A stretch of 64,000 nucleotides of DNA from Irpex lacteus (Eukaryota; Basidiomycota; Agaricomycetes; Polyporales; Irpicaceae), in NCBI GenBank assembly GCA_001986395.2, contig MQVO02000012.1, forward strand, positions 868,001 through 932,000, in the 5' to 3' direction. A program made the position numbers and the translations under genes. Below, in pieces: positions 46,849-57,047 of the stretch; position 1 is the first letter of the stretch, and each line of letters begins with the position of its first letter. The notes under the pieces were generated by a model. It did not search any database. It saw only the letters and a list, made by a program, of their open reading frames with translations, and was not told where the DNA came from.

Positions 46849-47938
46849 TCAATAAGCAATTTCTGAGGACCACAATAGGTAGAGGAAGGGGTTCCTGCGA
46901 TTTGCGTTGATGTCTCCGGTGTGGCCAACGTAAGGTGCAGGGAAATGTCCGATCGTATCATCAGAGCGGAGTAGTGTGACATCGGTGACTTTGCGGGGCT
47001 GGTTGACATCCTTCTTTGCGCGGATATAGCGAAACGACCCTCCGGCATCTTTAGCGAGGTTATCCCACCCATCATGAGCACTGCCCTGAATGAACAGGTC
47101 GAATCTAGTGGCGGCTTCGTCGACATTGGTAGTATGTGCCGGAATGAGCCAGGAGTAACTGTACAGATTGTCAACAAAATGATTCAGCATGAACATAGCG
47201 TAAAAGCGCGTACAGGCCACCATTTTCATAGTTAATATCGTCATTTTTGCCCGAAATCTCGGTCACTCTACACGAGGGAGCGTTGCTCGGTGTGCTACCA
47301 TAATAAACCTAATAAGCAATGTGTCAAATGAGTGACCTCCTTCAAGTTACATCGTCACGGTACAGAACACTGGCACTGACCAGAATGTCTGAAATAAATC
47401 GAATTGGCTGCACAGTATATTCTATGGTAATATTCTGAGGAGGTGGAGGTTTCGTTGACACCGCACTACCCATAACGCTCATCCCTGGAGCGGAGAAGCG
47501 CTGCTGATAAAGCGATAGCTTAGAGTAGGGTCCGACGAGCACTGAAGTGTTTGGTGAGTTCTAATTAATGATGTCCGTGGTTGCATACATGCACTCACTA
47601 TTGCGCTCATATGACCTCGTCTTGGATAAGTTAGCTTTGAAGGTTGTCGTCGTCGTTGCCTCTATGGTTTCAATCATCTCAGTCGAGAGGTCGGCAGAAG
47701 CATAATCCACTTTCGCCAACAGCGCCTTGTACGAAGCGCCAACCCCGCCAGTTTTCCTCCGCCGTAGGTCACTACGTATGGTACGGTTGAATGATGTCTT
47801 GAAAACCTCATACTGGATGGATTCGCTAGTCATGAGGCTTAGCTTATCTCTGATTGTACCGTTGTTTCCGGTATTGTCGTAGTCGCATATGAGACTCCAT
47901 GAGATGGTGCCCTCGAGGGAAGCGGTGTATTCAGCCAT
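46849..47938 (-). CDS. MACPF-neighbour protein B: paralog of A
   Basis: Four exons (47938-47599, 47541-47381, 47308-47214, 47158-46849), about 301 residues. Exons 2, 3 and 4 are exactly as long as in gene A (161, 95 and 310 nt) and the intron phases are the same, so the two arose by tandem duplication. Shared blocks: GTISWSLICDYD, GASYKALLAKVDYASADLST, KLSLYQQRFSAPGMSVMGSA, RVTEISGKNDDIN, GWDNLAKDAGGSFRYIRAKK, KVTDVTLLRSDD, HTGDINANRRNPFLYLLW. The Thr-rich ATTTTTFKANL stretch is specific to B. A tatatat stretch (about 48000-48008) lies 60-70 bp upstream of the ATG. Function unknown; the conserved soluble, leaderless, beta-rich design next to a MACPF gene suggests a membrane-binding partner or regulator. 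Confidence 0.82.
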
Positions 47939-49989
47939 AGAAAGGGTAAGCACGACGGGGCGAGAGAGTGGTTTGCTGAGAGAATAATTACGTGAGCTTA
48001 AATATATATTCCATGGTATCTGAAAGACGTACGTAAATGAATGGAACATGTAAACACACATGTCCAGGGTGACTTATGAAGACCGCAGCAGAAGCAGCTA
48101 AGACGATATTTGTGTCTGCTGTGGTCGATGCATATCACCAACGTGCATCACTTTATATCGTGAATCGGTGGACACATTTTGTTTAATGTATCAAACCTAA
48201 GGGACAAAGGTTGAACTTCAGTAAGGATATGGGTGAGAAAAGTGGTCGCAGAAGGTGATCATCGCACCTTGCTCATCCGAATATGCCACTTCATCTCTGC
48301 TGAGCAGCTGCGAGTGGTGCGCGATCTGTACCATATGACCGCGACATGAGATGCACGGTCAAGGAGTTGAAGGTTCCATTTAGGGGAGAGCATTAATCAA
48401 GACTGCTGTTTTGTGCAGAGGTGGCAGAGTAGGCAGGCCAGGAGATGCCTTTAGTAGTCTGGCATCTGTAAGATTTCAACGTTCAACCTGGGTTCGCGAT
48501 CTCACATCTCCACCAAGGGGTGTTGAGGTCATATCACAGGGCAATTTTTAACCGATCCCTACTTCGATACACTCCTCGTATAGATCATACTGTTCGCCGT
48601 GAGCTGAAGTCTCATCGGAGGCATCGTCGCGCTCACTTTGGCTGCGTAAGTATGTATAGTAGCAAAAGCAAGAATTCGCAGCCTCACCTCAGCATACATG
48701 ACTTGAATATTTATTCCTTGCCAGGCCAGCTCAATTCTCACTTGGAGGTCCAATGTCACCGTACGTTCGCTGTTGAATATTGAATTTGAATGACTTGCAA
48801 CGAATTCGGATGTCGCCGGTCATGAATGTGTCGGACTTCGAATTGCCGCTGAGGGCCGTCACTGTCACGCTCGCGCCACTACCTGGTACCTCTAGCGATC
48901 AGTCATTTCAATGCAGCTGCCATCGCCCCGTAGCCGACACCTTATTGAATTGCCAGCACTTAATCCGCAGAGTGTTTTAGTACTGCCGTGTTCGTGGTAT
49001 TAAATATCGCAATATCGCAATATTTCCATGCATTACGTCAACTGCTGTGGCGGGAAGGACAGTACTGTACTTAGTATAAGTTTACATCAATTCGGCTAGG
49101 TGGTACCGAGGGAGGTTGTGAATATCACAACACACGCGCATGGCTCAGAACTCTTGTGGACAGGTAAGATTGAACTGGTTGAGCAGATTAGGCAAGTCCT
49201 GTAGTTCCGCCTCCCGCATTCAGTATTTGTTCTTGTTTGATTTCGGGGCTGCTGACAAGCACACCCAAATAAGAGCCGCTTAAACGCTCGCGGTATGTGG
49301 CCCTAACCGAGAAGACCGACAGGGATATAGCACACTCGTCGATATATGACTCCAAGCCTATCAGTGTACGAGTCGTTGACATCAGTTTGTGTGGTACGTA
49401 CGAATATTTCACGAACTTCACCACCGCTAGAGCTTTGCTCCTGGCACCACTGGCATGTTTACCAATGGTGACTGCGGTGTCGGGATGTCCATAACAGTAC
49501 AAAACGGTGGATTTGAGGTGCTGGGTGGCGCTGTGCAATCCAACCCGCGCTCTCGTGCATGGTGGTGCTGGAGCGACAAGAGTCGGCAGCGGAGCTTCTG
49601 GGAGTAACTACCCTTTTCGCGACTTCCTAATCTGGCATACCCGCCGTGGTGTCACGGTTGAAAGTGTGTGCGAGGTATTTTGCAGAGTTTTCAGGGCACA
49701 GAAGCACGTCGATTCATACGTCTTCTGGAATTACGTCTTCTGTAATCAATGCCGTGCCTAATTCCGCGCAATCGTGCCTGAAGGTACCAGTGACGATGCC
49801 AATATACGCGAACTTGGCCGGTGAGTAATGAACAAGGGAGATTTTCTGGTGGGTATAAAAAGGCCAGTGAGGTTCACAGAGAAATCCCAACAACAAACGT
49901 ACTTTCACAACATCGCCTTCTGTCCTCGACAGCCCTCCTGGACGCAAGAACACTCGCATTTCACCACCCCTGCACACCTCTTCATCATC
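47939..49989. other. 2-kb intergenic region
   Basis: Divergent promoters of paralog B and the secreted protein at the ends. Between them only short ORFs (48520-48783 +, 49188-49538 -, 49507-49761 +) without motifs. A short cgcaatat direct repeat occurs near 49004-49022. Confidence 0.4.
49854..49862 (+). promoter_or_regulatory. TATA box of the secreted Thr-rich protein gene
   Basis: tataaaaag in a ggg...gcc context, 136 bp upstream of the ATG at 49990. This is the clearest canonical TATA box in the window and suggests a strongly regulated or highly expressed gene with a leader of about 100 nt. Confidence 0.65.
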
Positions 49990-50871
49990 ATGCGTTCCAT
50001 TCTTGCCTTCGTGCTTCTCGCTATGTCGACCGGTTCGGTCATCGCCTCTCCCGTACACGTACAAGGCTTGCAGGCCCGTTCGTCCAACCTCCAGCAGCGT
50101 AACATTTTCTGGAACCCCTTGGCTAAACGCCAGGGTGGTAGTGCTACGACCGGCAACGCCGGAAGCGCCAACGGCGGCGACGTGACCCAGGATGCTGGTC
50201 CTGGTGGTACGATCTCTAACGATGATGGTTCAGGTAAGCATTTTGATCGCTAGTAAACGAACCAGCTACTTACGTCGATGTTTTTCTTTTCAGCTATGGG
50301 TGGCCAGGGCGGCACATCGTCGAGTGGTACTGCTACCGCAGGACAAGGTGGCGACGCGACTTCCGGTGACGCAGGTGACGCGAATGGTGGTTCTGTCTCT
50401 AACAGCGGAGGTAGCATCACCAACAGCGGTGGATCGAGTGTAGGCGGCAACGGCGGCACCAGCACCAGCGGAGACGCTATTGGCGGCGACGCTGGTGATG
50501 GTAACAACGATCCCGAGCCGTCACCGACGACTACCGACACACCTGCCCCCACTACCACCGACACTACCCCAACCACCACCGACACTACTCCCACCACCAC
50601 CGACACCACTCCAACCACCACCGACACTGTCCCCACCACTACCGACACTGTTCCTACCACCACCGCCGACGATACTACACCCACCACCACCGCCGACGAT
50701 ACTACACCTACCACTACTGCCGATGACACCACTCCCACCACTACTGCCGACGACACCACTCCCACCACTACAGATGATACTACTCCTACCACCACCGCCG
50801 ACGATACTACTCCTACTACTACCACCGATGACACGACGCCGACGACGACCATTGTAGATGTCGAGCCTTAA
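49990..50871 (+). CDS. secreted Gly/Ser- and Thr-repeat-rich protein
   Basis: Two exons (49990-50233, 50294-50871), about 273 residues. A signal peptide is clear: MRSILAFVLLAMSTGSVIAS, with cleavage likely after the Ala before SPVHV. A possible KEX2 site follows (LAKRQ). The middle is Gly/Ser/Asn-rich (GGSVSNSGGSITNSGGSSVG). The last 110 residues are tandem Thr-Pro units (TTTDTTP, then TTTADDTTP), a probable heavily O-mannosylated stalk. There is no C-terminal hydrophobic GPI signal; the protein ends TTIVDVEP, so it is probably soluble or trapped in the wall or sheath. Frames on the opposite strand across the repeat are long but simply reflect the repeat. Confidence 0.85.
50519..50862 (+). 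repeat. coding minisatellite (Thr-Pro repeat units)
   Basis: Tandem degenerate units of 21 and 27 nt built on accaccaccgac and accaccgccgacgatactac, about 340 bp in all. Unit length is a multiple of three, so copy-number changes keep the reading frame. Confidence 0.85.
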
Positions 50872-51689
50872 ATACACCGTCACTAGAAATAGGAATGAAT
50901 GTATCAAGCATAAGATGTAATTGTATCCGTAGTGACTCACTACGCTTTTGTCTGAAGTTGTAATAATTGAATGTAATTGATTAATTCACGAAGAACTTAT
51001 TTCGAATGAATGATATCCTTCGTTCGGTACTTTTGTAAGTTTGTACTCCAGCATGTGCCGCGTAATGTCGCCGTTTGCTGAACCTTCAAACGTTATACCT
51101 AACGACACTTCATAGAATCAATGAGATTTTCGCTGGAGAAACTCTGCAGGGTACTCACCATAAACATATGGTATGCCCCTGCGTCACGGTGACATCATGA
51201 ACATGGTACAGTGACCTACCTAACTCGAGCTCTCGACAGCGTGAAGGGAGACACGACCTGCCGTCTGCGGATGTAGAGAAAGCACGGGTAACATGCGCAT
51301 TGAGAAGCGAGTAGACGTGCACGTAGATGCGTGTTACGGAACACTGTCACCGTAACAGACTCTGCCTGTTGTATACAATAAATCAACGGCGTGCATGAGA
51401 CGATAGTACCCTAGCCCCCCCAAATCTGTCTACCGCGTCCTTCGTCGAGTCGTCTTCAACCCACCGCTTATCTCACCATGAGTGGCGTAAACTTGGGATT
51501 GTCCTCGGGGTGTAGTTCCTGTATCGGAGGGCGTGTGGCTCATTACGCGGTGGCATGCGAGTGTTGTATGATGATGCATGCGGACATGGGTGCATAAATG
51601 CATGGTGACTCCGCTTCGCGCATATACCCAAGTTCCAGCGCAGCTCGCGCAAGAGGTGGTGATGTTAATTCAGTGTGCGGAAGACGGCC
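50872..51689. other. intergenic region between convergent genes
   Basis: 3' flanks of the secreted protein gene and the LYR gene. No coding signal or repeat recognised. Confidence 0.45.
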
Positions 51690-52183
51690 TTAGGTTATCT
51701 TGGGCGCAGGGGTAGGTGTAGGCGGGGGATTGTGGAATGGGTCGGCCAGCGACTGATCAGGATACATCCTCTTCAGGTGTCTGTACTTGCGGAGCGAATA
51801 CAATGCAAGAGTTTCTGTGAAGCATACGAGGCACATTGAACATAGTATCAGCACCTCGATGAACACAGACAAATGTCAGAAAGCGTACCATTGCGGATGT
51901 ACTCCCCTAATGCGATGGCCTTTTCAATCTCCTTCTCGTCTGTCAAGTTTTTATTCTCTATCAAGAACAGGTATCAGTACATGAGCATGGAGTCAGAAAT
52001 GTCCAGACTCACTCTCGAACAGTCCTCTCAACTTCCCGTGGAAGTTATACCTGCATAATGCTTTAGGTACTAGGTCGTGTGATGGAATGAACGGACGTAC
52101 CCAGCGTCGGGATAGTCGCGACCCAGCCGATGCAACTCTTTATAAAGAGCTAGCACTCTTAGCCTTGTGTTGTTCGATGTCAT
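51690..52183 (-). CDS. LYR-motif protein, ETFRF1/LYRM5-like
   Basis: Four exons (52183-52101, 52050-52013, 51957-51889, 51814-51690), 104 residues. The N-terminus has the LYR-family helix with L-Y-K: RVLALYKELHRLGRDYPD, closely matching the LYKxLxxLGRDYP pattern of human ETFRF1 (LYRM5). Next come YNFHGKLRGLF and a helix EKEIEKAIALGEYIRNE, then ALYSLRKYRHLKRMYPD. ETFRF1 acts in the mitochondrial matrix with acyl carrier protein and removes FAD from electron transfer flavoprotein, regulating fatty acid and amino acid oxidation. Size and motif order fit well. Exon 2 is only 38 nt. The Pro-rich tail (NPPPTPTPAPKIT) is an addition relative to the animal protein. Confidence 0.87.
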
Positions 52184-52318
52184 TGCTTGGAGATGCGGCA
52201 GTGAGACGAGAGTGAGAGGTACAAGGGCCTTGGGTAGGACTTGGAGGCAGTAGGCTCGGTATTAGCTCGGAGAAGCTGACAAACATATTCTAGGTGTATT
52301 ATTTAGCATCAACACCAA

Positions 52319-52390
52319 TCCCTGGTAGTATATCGGTTAGTACACGCGCCTGTCACGCGCGAAAGCGGGGTTCGACTCCCCGCCAGGGAG
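52319..52390 (+). tRNA. tRNA-Asp (GTC)
   Basis: 72 nt folding as a full cloverleaf. The acceptor stem tccctgg pairs with ccaggga, discriminator G. The anticodon loop cctgtcacg gives GTC. The T arm is gcggggttcgactccccgc with a perfect stem. A T-run (tttttt about 52394) follows as an RNA polymerase III terminator. No intron. Confidence 0.96.
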
Positions 52391-52392
52391 CT

Positions 52393-52400
52393 TCTTTTTT
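52393..52400 (+). terminator. RNA polymerase III T-run terminator
   Basis: A run of T residues begins a few bases after the tRNA-Asp 3' end, the standard Pol III stop signal. Confidence 0.75.
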
Positions 52401-52730
52401 GCTTCGACAGTAACCCGGCCGTAACGTTTTCCTAGTTACTCTACCCACACGGCATGATCATGAGTATGTTGAAGTGCTGTATCGATGTACGCGTGCGGAG
52501 CATGTTGGCATATTTTATGTACAGAATGTATTATGTTTGGATCGGAGACTCGTCTAGTATTATGGCGAACAATTGAGTTGGTACAAATACATTTGTGTGG
52601 ACAGTCCGAATGCACGATGGTTAACTATAATGTTACATTGAAACCTCCCCTTACTGATGGGCATGAACCTCGTGAACAACCTGTTTGCATAATGCGGCAA
52701 GGTCACTTCGTGCTTCTCCCGAAGGTCGGA

Positions 52731-53291
52731 TTACTTCTTGCTTACCCTCTCCTTGTACTGTTCGCGTTGAGCGTTCTCTTTGGGCGCGGAGTTTTTGAGT
52801 GGACCCGTCGTTTCGTCACGCTCGTAAGACGCTTCGTAGGCGTCAACGCGCTCCTCGCCGTTGAGACCCTTGGGAGGGGCGGAGTGGTGACGTTCCTTGA
52901 TATGCTGAACCGTCTCAGTGGCGAGCTCCTCGGGATTGTGGTCAGAGCGGTCAGCCTGTCGATTGTGTTAGCTGGTAGAGCTCTGCGTGGTTACTATCGA
53001 AGCTTGCCTTGATCGCAGCCTCCGAGGCACTGGCCAGGTAGTTATTCCAACCTGGAGCGTTCTTAATAGGTGTAGAAGTCTTGTGCTGCTCCTTGCGCAA
53101 GTTGCGCTGCTTCTCAATCTCAATAGTCTAGCACAATGGGTCAGCCTGGGGTCTATCGAGCGCGACGATGTACACACCTCGGGGTCGTTCTCATGCACTG
53201 TGCTGGAATAACGCTTGCCGATGACTGCAGAGCGGGTTACGGGGACGACGGCAGCGCGTCTGGCGGCGGCACGGGTTGCAAGAGAATACAT
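52731..53291 (-). CDS. small conserved mitochondrial protein, function unknown
   Basis: Three exons (53291-53178, 53127-53008, 52955-52731), 152 residues. The N-terminus is a typical mitochondrial presequence: MYSLATRAAARRAAVVPVTR followed by SAVIGKRYSSTVHENDPE. The mature part is hydrophilic and helical: EIEKQRNLRKEQ, APGWNNYLASASEAAIK, PEELATETVQHIKERHHSAP, and an acidic/basic tail RDETTGPLKNSAPKENAQRE. Similar small mitochondrial proteins are common in fungi, without a firmly known role in my memory. The second intron has a GC donor (AAG|gcaagc); reading through it meets a stop, so splicing is required. The long opposite-strand ORF at 52485-53012 is a shadow. Confidence 0.8.
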
Positions 53292-54630
53292 GGTAAAGCT
53301 TGAGTTCGTTGTTTGCGACGATGAGCAGAGGTGTGCGTGGATGTTGTGGGTGTGTGAAGTGAACAGGCGTCGAACAGGAGGGCCGTTATTTGACTCTTCC
53401 CAATTGGGGCCGACGGAGCATCTGACGTCATGGCGTACCAGAGCGATTGGTCTCAGTGATGGCGGGGAGCAAGCGGGGAGTTCACCAATGACGTCAAACA
53501 CCGAGATCAGTCACGGTTCGGTTCGCTTACACCTTGCTCGTCGTTCAAACCAGCGTTCACAACTTGAAGCCAGAAACTATCAACAACTTCTTGAACCTAA
53601 TTGCCACTGGGATCGCGATTCATAGAACTCACCTCCATGAGAGCGTAAGAAGGCCTAGGAGGGCCGACAGGAAAGCGGGTTCCATGAGAATAATATAATG
53701 CAAGATGCTTCTTCATGATAGCTAATAACATGGGACCACTCAGCGCTGACAGTAATGCTCTTGTGTACTTACCAGTCATCTAAGTCCAAATTATCTGTAT
53801 CATCGTTGTCTGGTGGAATTAGCATGTAGCAGTGATCCTTTGACTGGAATATACAGAGTTGGGCTGGCTGCGAGCCAATGACGACAGGTAAAGCTCAATC
53901 ATTGTATGGGTTCCAAACTTTGGTCCGATTCCATACTGGTAAGTTGCGTGAGCTTGTTTATGAATTGCTCTGGACTGAGCGATGGACTCGGAAGAGTATG
54001 ATTCGGCCCAGCTACTAGGGGTGGTCACGCAAGTGCCCTCGAGGTCTTGTGTTCTCACCGCAATACCACTATAGCTTGACGAAGCTGCACACCTGTCGAG
54101 CGAATTTGTCCCCACATTGAACTAGTCGTCGGACGGTTTGCTGATATCGATAAACCTAAGTATGTGTTAGCCAGTGTGAGAGAGAAGAACCGATATGATC
54201 AAGACAGAACTCACTAAAGTTTAGCTCCTGGTACTACGACTTAGTCGCGATGTCATGGAACTTGAATGAAATGCGTGACATGATAAGCATGATCAATGCA
54301 CGATCATAGTGGTATGAATCCTTTGGTAATACTTAGCAGCGAAACACTGATTCTGGCGTATGAGAAAGGAGCTTGAGCTAGCCCGAGTGCGTGTGTGAGG
54401 TCAGCCTCGATCATGTCGCGGTTCAGGACGATCGACCGAAGCCTGAGCTAAATGTGGAAAACGTCGGGATGGGCGCTTCATATCTACTTCTGGCAGATCA
54501 CTAATTTTTGGCTCTGCGCTGATTTTCCCGCCACCACCTCATCTAATCTACCTCTTACCTTTCACTATCTGCCTAGTCCAAAGACTGGTACTAGAGCTAC
54601 AAGGCCCTCCATCACGCTTCAGTGCGCAGC
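53292..54630. other. 1.3-kb intergenic region
   Basis: Divergent upstream regions of the mitochondrial protein and PWP1. Short ORFs on either strand (for example 53819-54115 -) cannot be joined into a gene. No RNA gene or repeat noted. Confidence 0.45.
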
Positions 54631-56671
54631 ATGGCCAGCCTAATCTCATGTGTTTCCTGGTAAGTTCAAGCCACATATTGAAGTCAAGGGATTGACGGTC
54701 ATTTAGGGTCAGAAGAGGTGTTGCTTCTCAAAACCCTGAAAAGTATGTATTGGACGATGGAGAACTTGAACGCGTGAGCGCACTTGCTCGAATCGAACTG
54801 GAGGACGCGAAGAAGGAGCTTGAGCGAGCACATAAGGCGGCGCAGAGCATGGGAAAGGGTGCTGAAGGCGACGAAGCAGATGATGTAGACGAGGATGAGG
54901 ATGGCTGGGTAGAGTGAGTGTTTAATACTCAAGCTCTCTGTATGTGGCTTTAACTAACTAGGTTCGAAGTGAAGATGAGAATGCTGAAGAAGCAAACGAG
55001 GACGCCATGGACGAAGACGTACCTATGGATGAAGATCCACAACCAGAAAAGCCAAAAACAGGGGATGAACTGGATGAATACAACCTGGATAACTACGATG
55101 ACGAAGATGACACTCCTGGTACGTTCTGGGGTTCGCTTGCTAGTTTTCTGTATTCACTCTATGGCAGCTGTCGGCCCATTCAGTAATATCAAGGGTTTAA
55201 CCTACTACAGAAATAATGATGAGGATCCATACATCACAATGAAGGAGGTCAGTATTTAGGCGTATTAATATGCTCTGATATGTCTTACATGCCGTATAGG
55301 ATGATGAAGAGAAAGAAACCGAGCGCAAAGAGCTCGAAATTCTTCCCACTGACAACCTCCTCGTTGTTGCCAAAACCGAAGACGAGATCTCACAGCTGGA
55401 AATCTACGTCTACGATGACTCTGAAGAAGACCTCTATGTACACCACGATCTTATGCTCCCATCCTTCCCCCTCTGCCTCGAATGGCTAGACTTCCCGCCT
55501 GTCACCTCTCCCGCCGCCAAAGGCACTGCTGATTCTCCAGCAAAGCAATTTGGCAACTTCATCGCTGTCGGAACGATGGAGCCCGAAATCGAAATCTGGT
55601 CGTTGGACACTGTCGAAGCCATGTATCCCGACATGGTACTTGGCCGCCCTGACAAGACCGCAGCGCACATCCCAACGCCTTTAGGAACTGGAAAGAAGAA
55701 ACGCAAGAAGACGAAGCAGCGCCCAGCTTCCAACGCTCACCATGTCGATGCTGTTTTGTCTCTGTCTTGGAACAAAACGCATAGGAACCTGTTGGCTAGC
55801 GCGTCGGCTGACCGAACGGTTAAGTTGTGGGATCTCAGTCGGGATCCGACGATTAATGGGGAAGACGAAGAAGGCCAGGGTGCTATAAGGAGTTTCAACA
55901 TCCACAAGGATAAGGTCCAGGCGGTACAGTGGAATTCCCAGGAGCCTACTGTTCTTCTCACCGGAAGTTACGATCGCACTGTGCGGACGTTTGATTCTCG
56001 AGCCCCTGATGCTGGTGTTGGGACGATATTGGGAGCAGACGTGGAATCCTTGAGATGGGATCCGTGGGAAACTCATGCATTCTACGTGAGTTCAAGTGTT
56101 CATGATACTCTCTTGCAATTACTAACGTTTCCTGCAGGTCTCGTTGGAGAACGGCATTGTGCTCAATTTCGATGCGCGCACCCTTCCGACCAATGCCAGC
56201 TCTGCCTCACCAGCCCGCTTCACACTGTCCGCTCACGATGGTGAAGTCTCCTGCATCGACATCAACCCTCATATACGAGGATGCATTGCCACCGGTGGTG
56301 CGGACAAATTAGTCAAGGTGTGGAATATCAACGAGGACGCGGACTTGAACAAACGTCAAGTCAGCTTGGTGACATCGAGAGATCTCGGAGTCGTAAGTTC
56401 AATCCTTTTCTAATCACTTACGCTTTCTAACTCGTGCTCTCAGGGCAAAGTCTTCTCAGTTGCCTGGTCTCCGGATGATCCTCTCACGCTAGCAGCAGCC
56501 GGGTCGAAGGCGAAGGTACAGGTATGGGATGTCGGTGCTAATGCTGGCGCTAGGAAGGTCCTTGCACCGAAGCTTGCTCAGGTTGGCCGTACGGTGAGAG
56601 AAAGGACGACTGGAGGTGTGATCGGTGTTGCCAGTGATGATGAAGATAGTAGCGGAGACGACGATGATTAA
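54631..56671 (+). CDS. PWP1: PWP1, WD40 ribosome biogenesis protein
   Basis: Seven exons (54631-54659, 54707-54913, 54970-55118, 55168-55247, 55300-56085, 56138-56392, 56444-56671), about 577 residues. Pwp1 works in the nucleolus on 60S ribosomal subunit assembly. The start MASLISCVSWVRRGVA is the hallmark of the family. An acidic Asp/Glu region follows, then SNIKGLTYYRNNDEDPYIT, and WD repeats: ALVSLSW-type strands such as LASASADRTVKLWDLSRD, LLTGSYDRTVRTFDSRAP, ISHDGEVSC-like SAHDGEVSCIDINP, IATGGADKLVKVWNI and AAAGSKAKVQVWDV. A basic patch GKKKRKKTKQR between WD repeats is a likely nucleolar signal. It ends in an acidic tail DDEDSSGDDDD. The intron after exon 2 uses an aag acceptor. Confidence 0.95.
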
Positions 56672-57047
56672 CAATATCATGTTGAGGTTGTTTATTGTAT
56701 CTATCAAATTATCTCGAGCATACGATGAGGTTACGAAAAACAGTTCGGGATCTGGCATGGATATAGTGAATGTAAAAGGTAGGGAAGGACGACGCATTAA
56801 TATTTCAGTAGATGTCAGTACCTGGCCCCAGCAAAGAGATATCGGAAGCGCCACGAACCAGGCAATTGGCGAGTCGCATCATTTCCCAATGAGGTAATCG
56901 TCGGGATGACAAACTCTGACCGATACCGTGGTAACGGCGTGCTTGGTCGCGGTGCGCGGCTCGAAGTAGAGACCAGCAATGTTTACTTACTCTTAACACT
57001 CGTCCGACAGCTTTTACTTCGCATTTCTGTGCCTATATAACCCATGC
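56672..57047. other. intergenic region
   Basis: Short spacer between two rightward genes with a TATA-like tatataa at about 57034-57040, too close to the next ATG (57048) to be its TATA box with confidence. Confidence 0.45.

Noticed and set aside
45363..47938. Aegerolysin partners of the MACPF protein
   Set aside because: Proteins A and B are about 300 residues with a beta-prism-like end; size and motifs do not fit aegerolysins (about 140 residues).
50250..50852. 200-codon Val/Gly-rich minus-strand ORF
   Set aside because: Antisense of the Thr-Pro repeat; repetition alone explains the open frame.
52485..53012. 175-codon plus-strand ORF with hydrophobic stretches
   Set aside because: Lies across the mitochondrial protein's exon 3 and its intron on the other strand; that gene has consistent splicing and a presequence.
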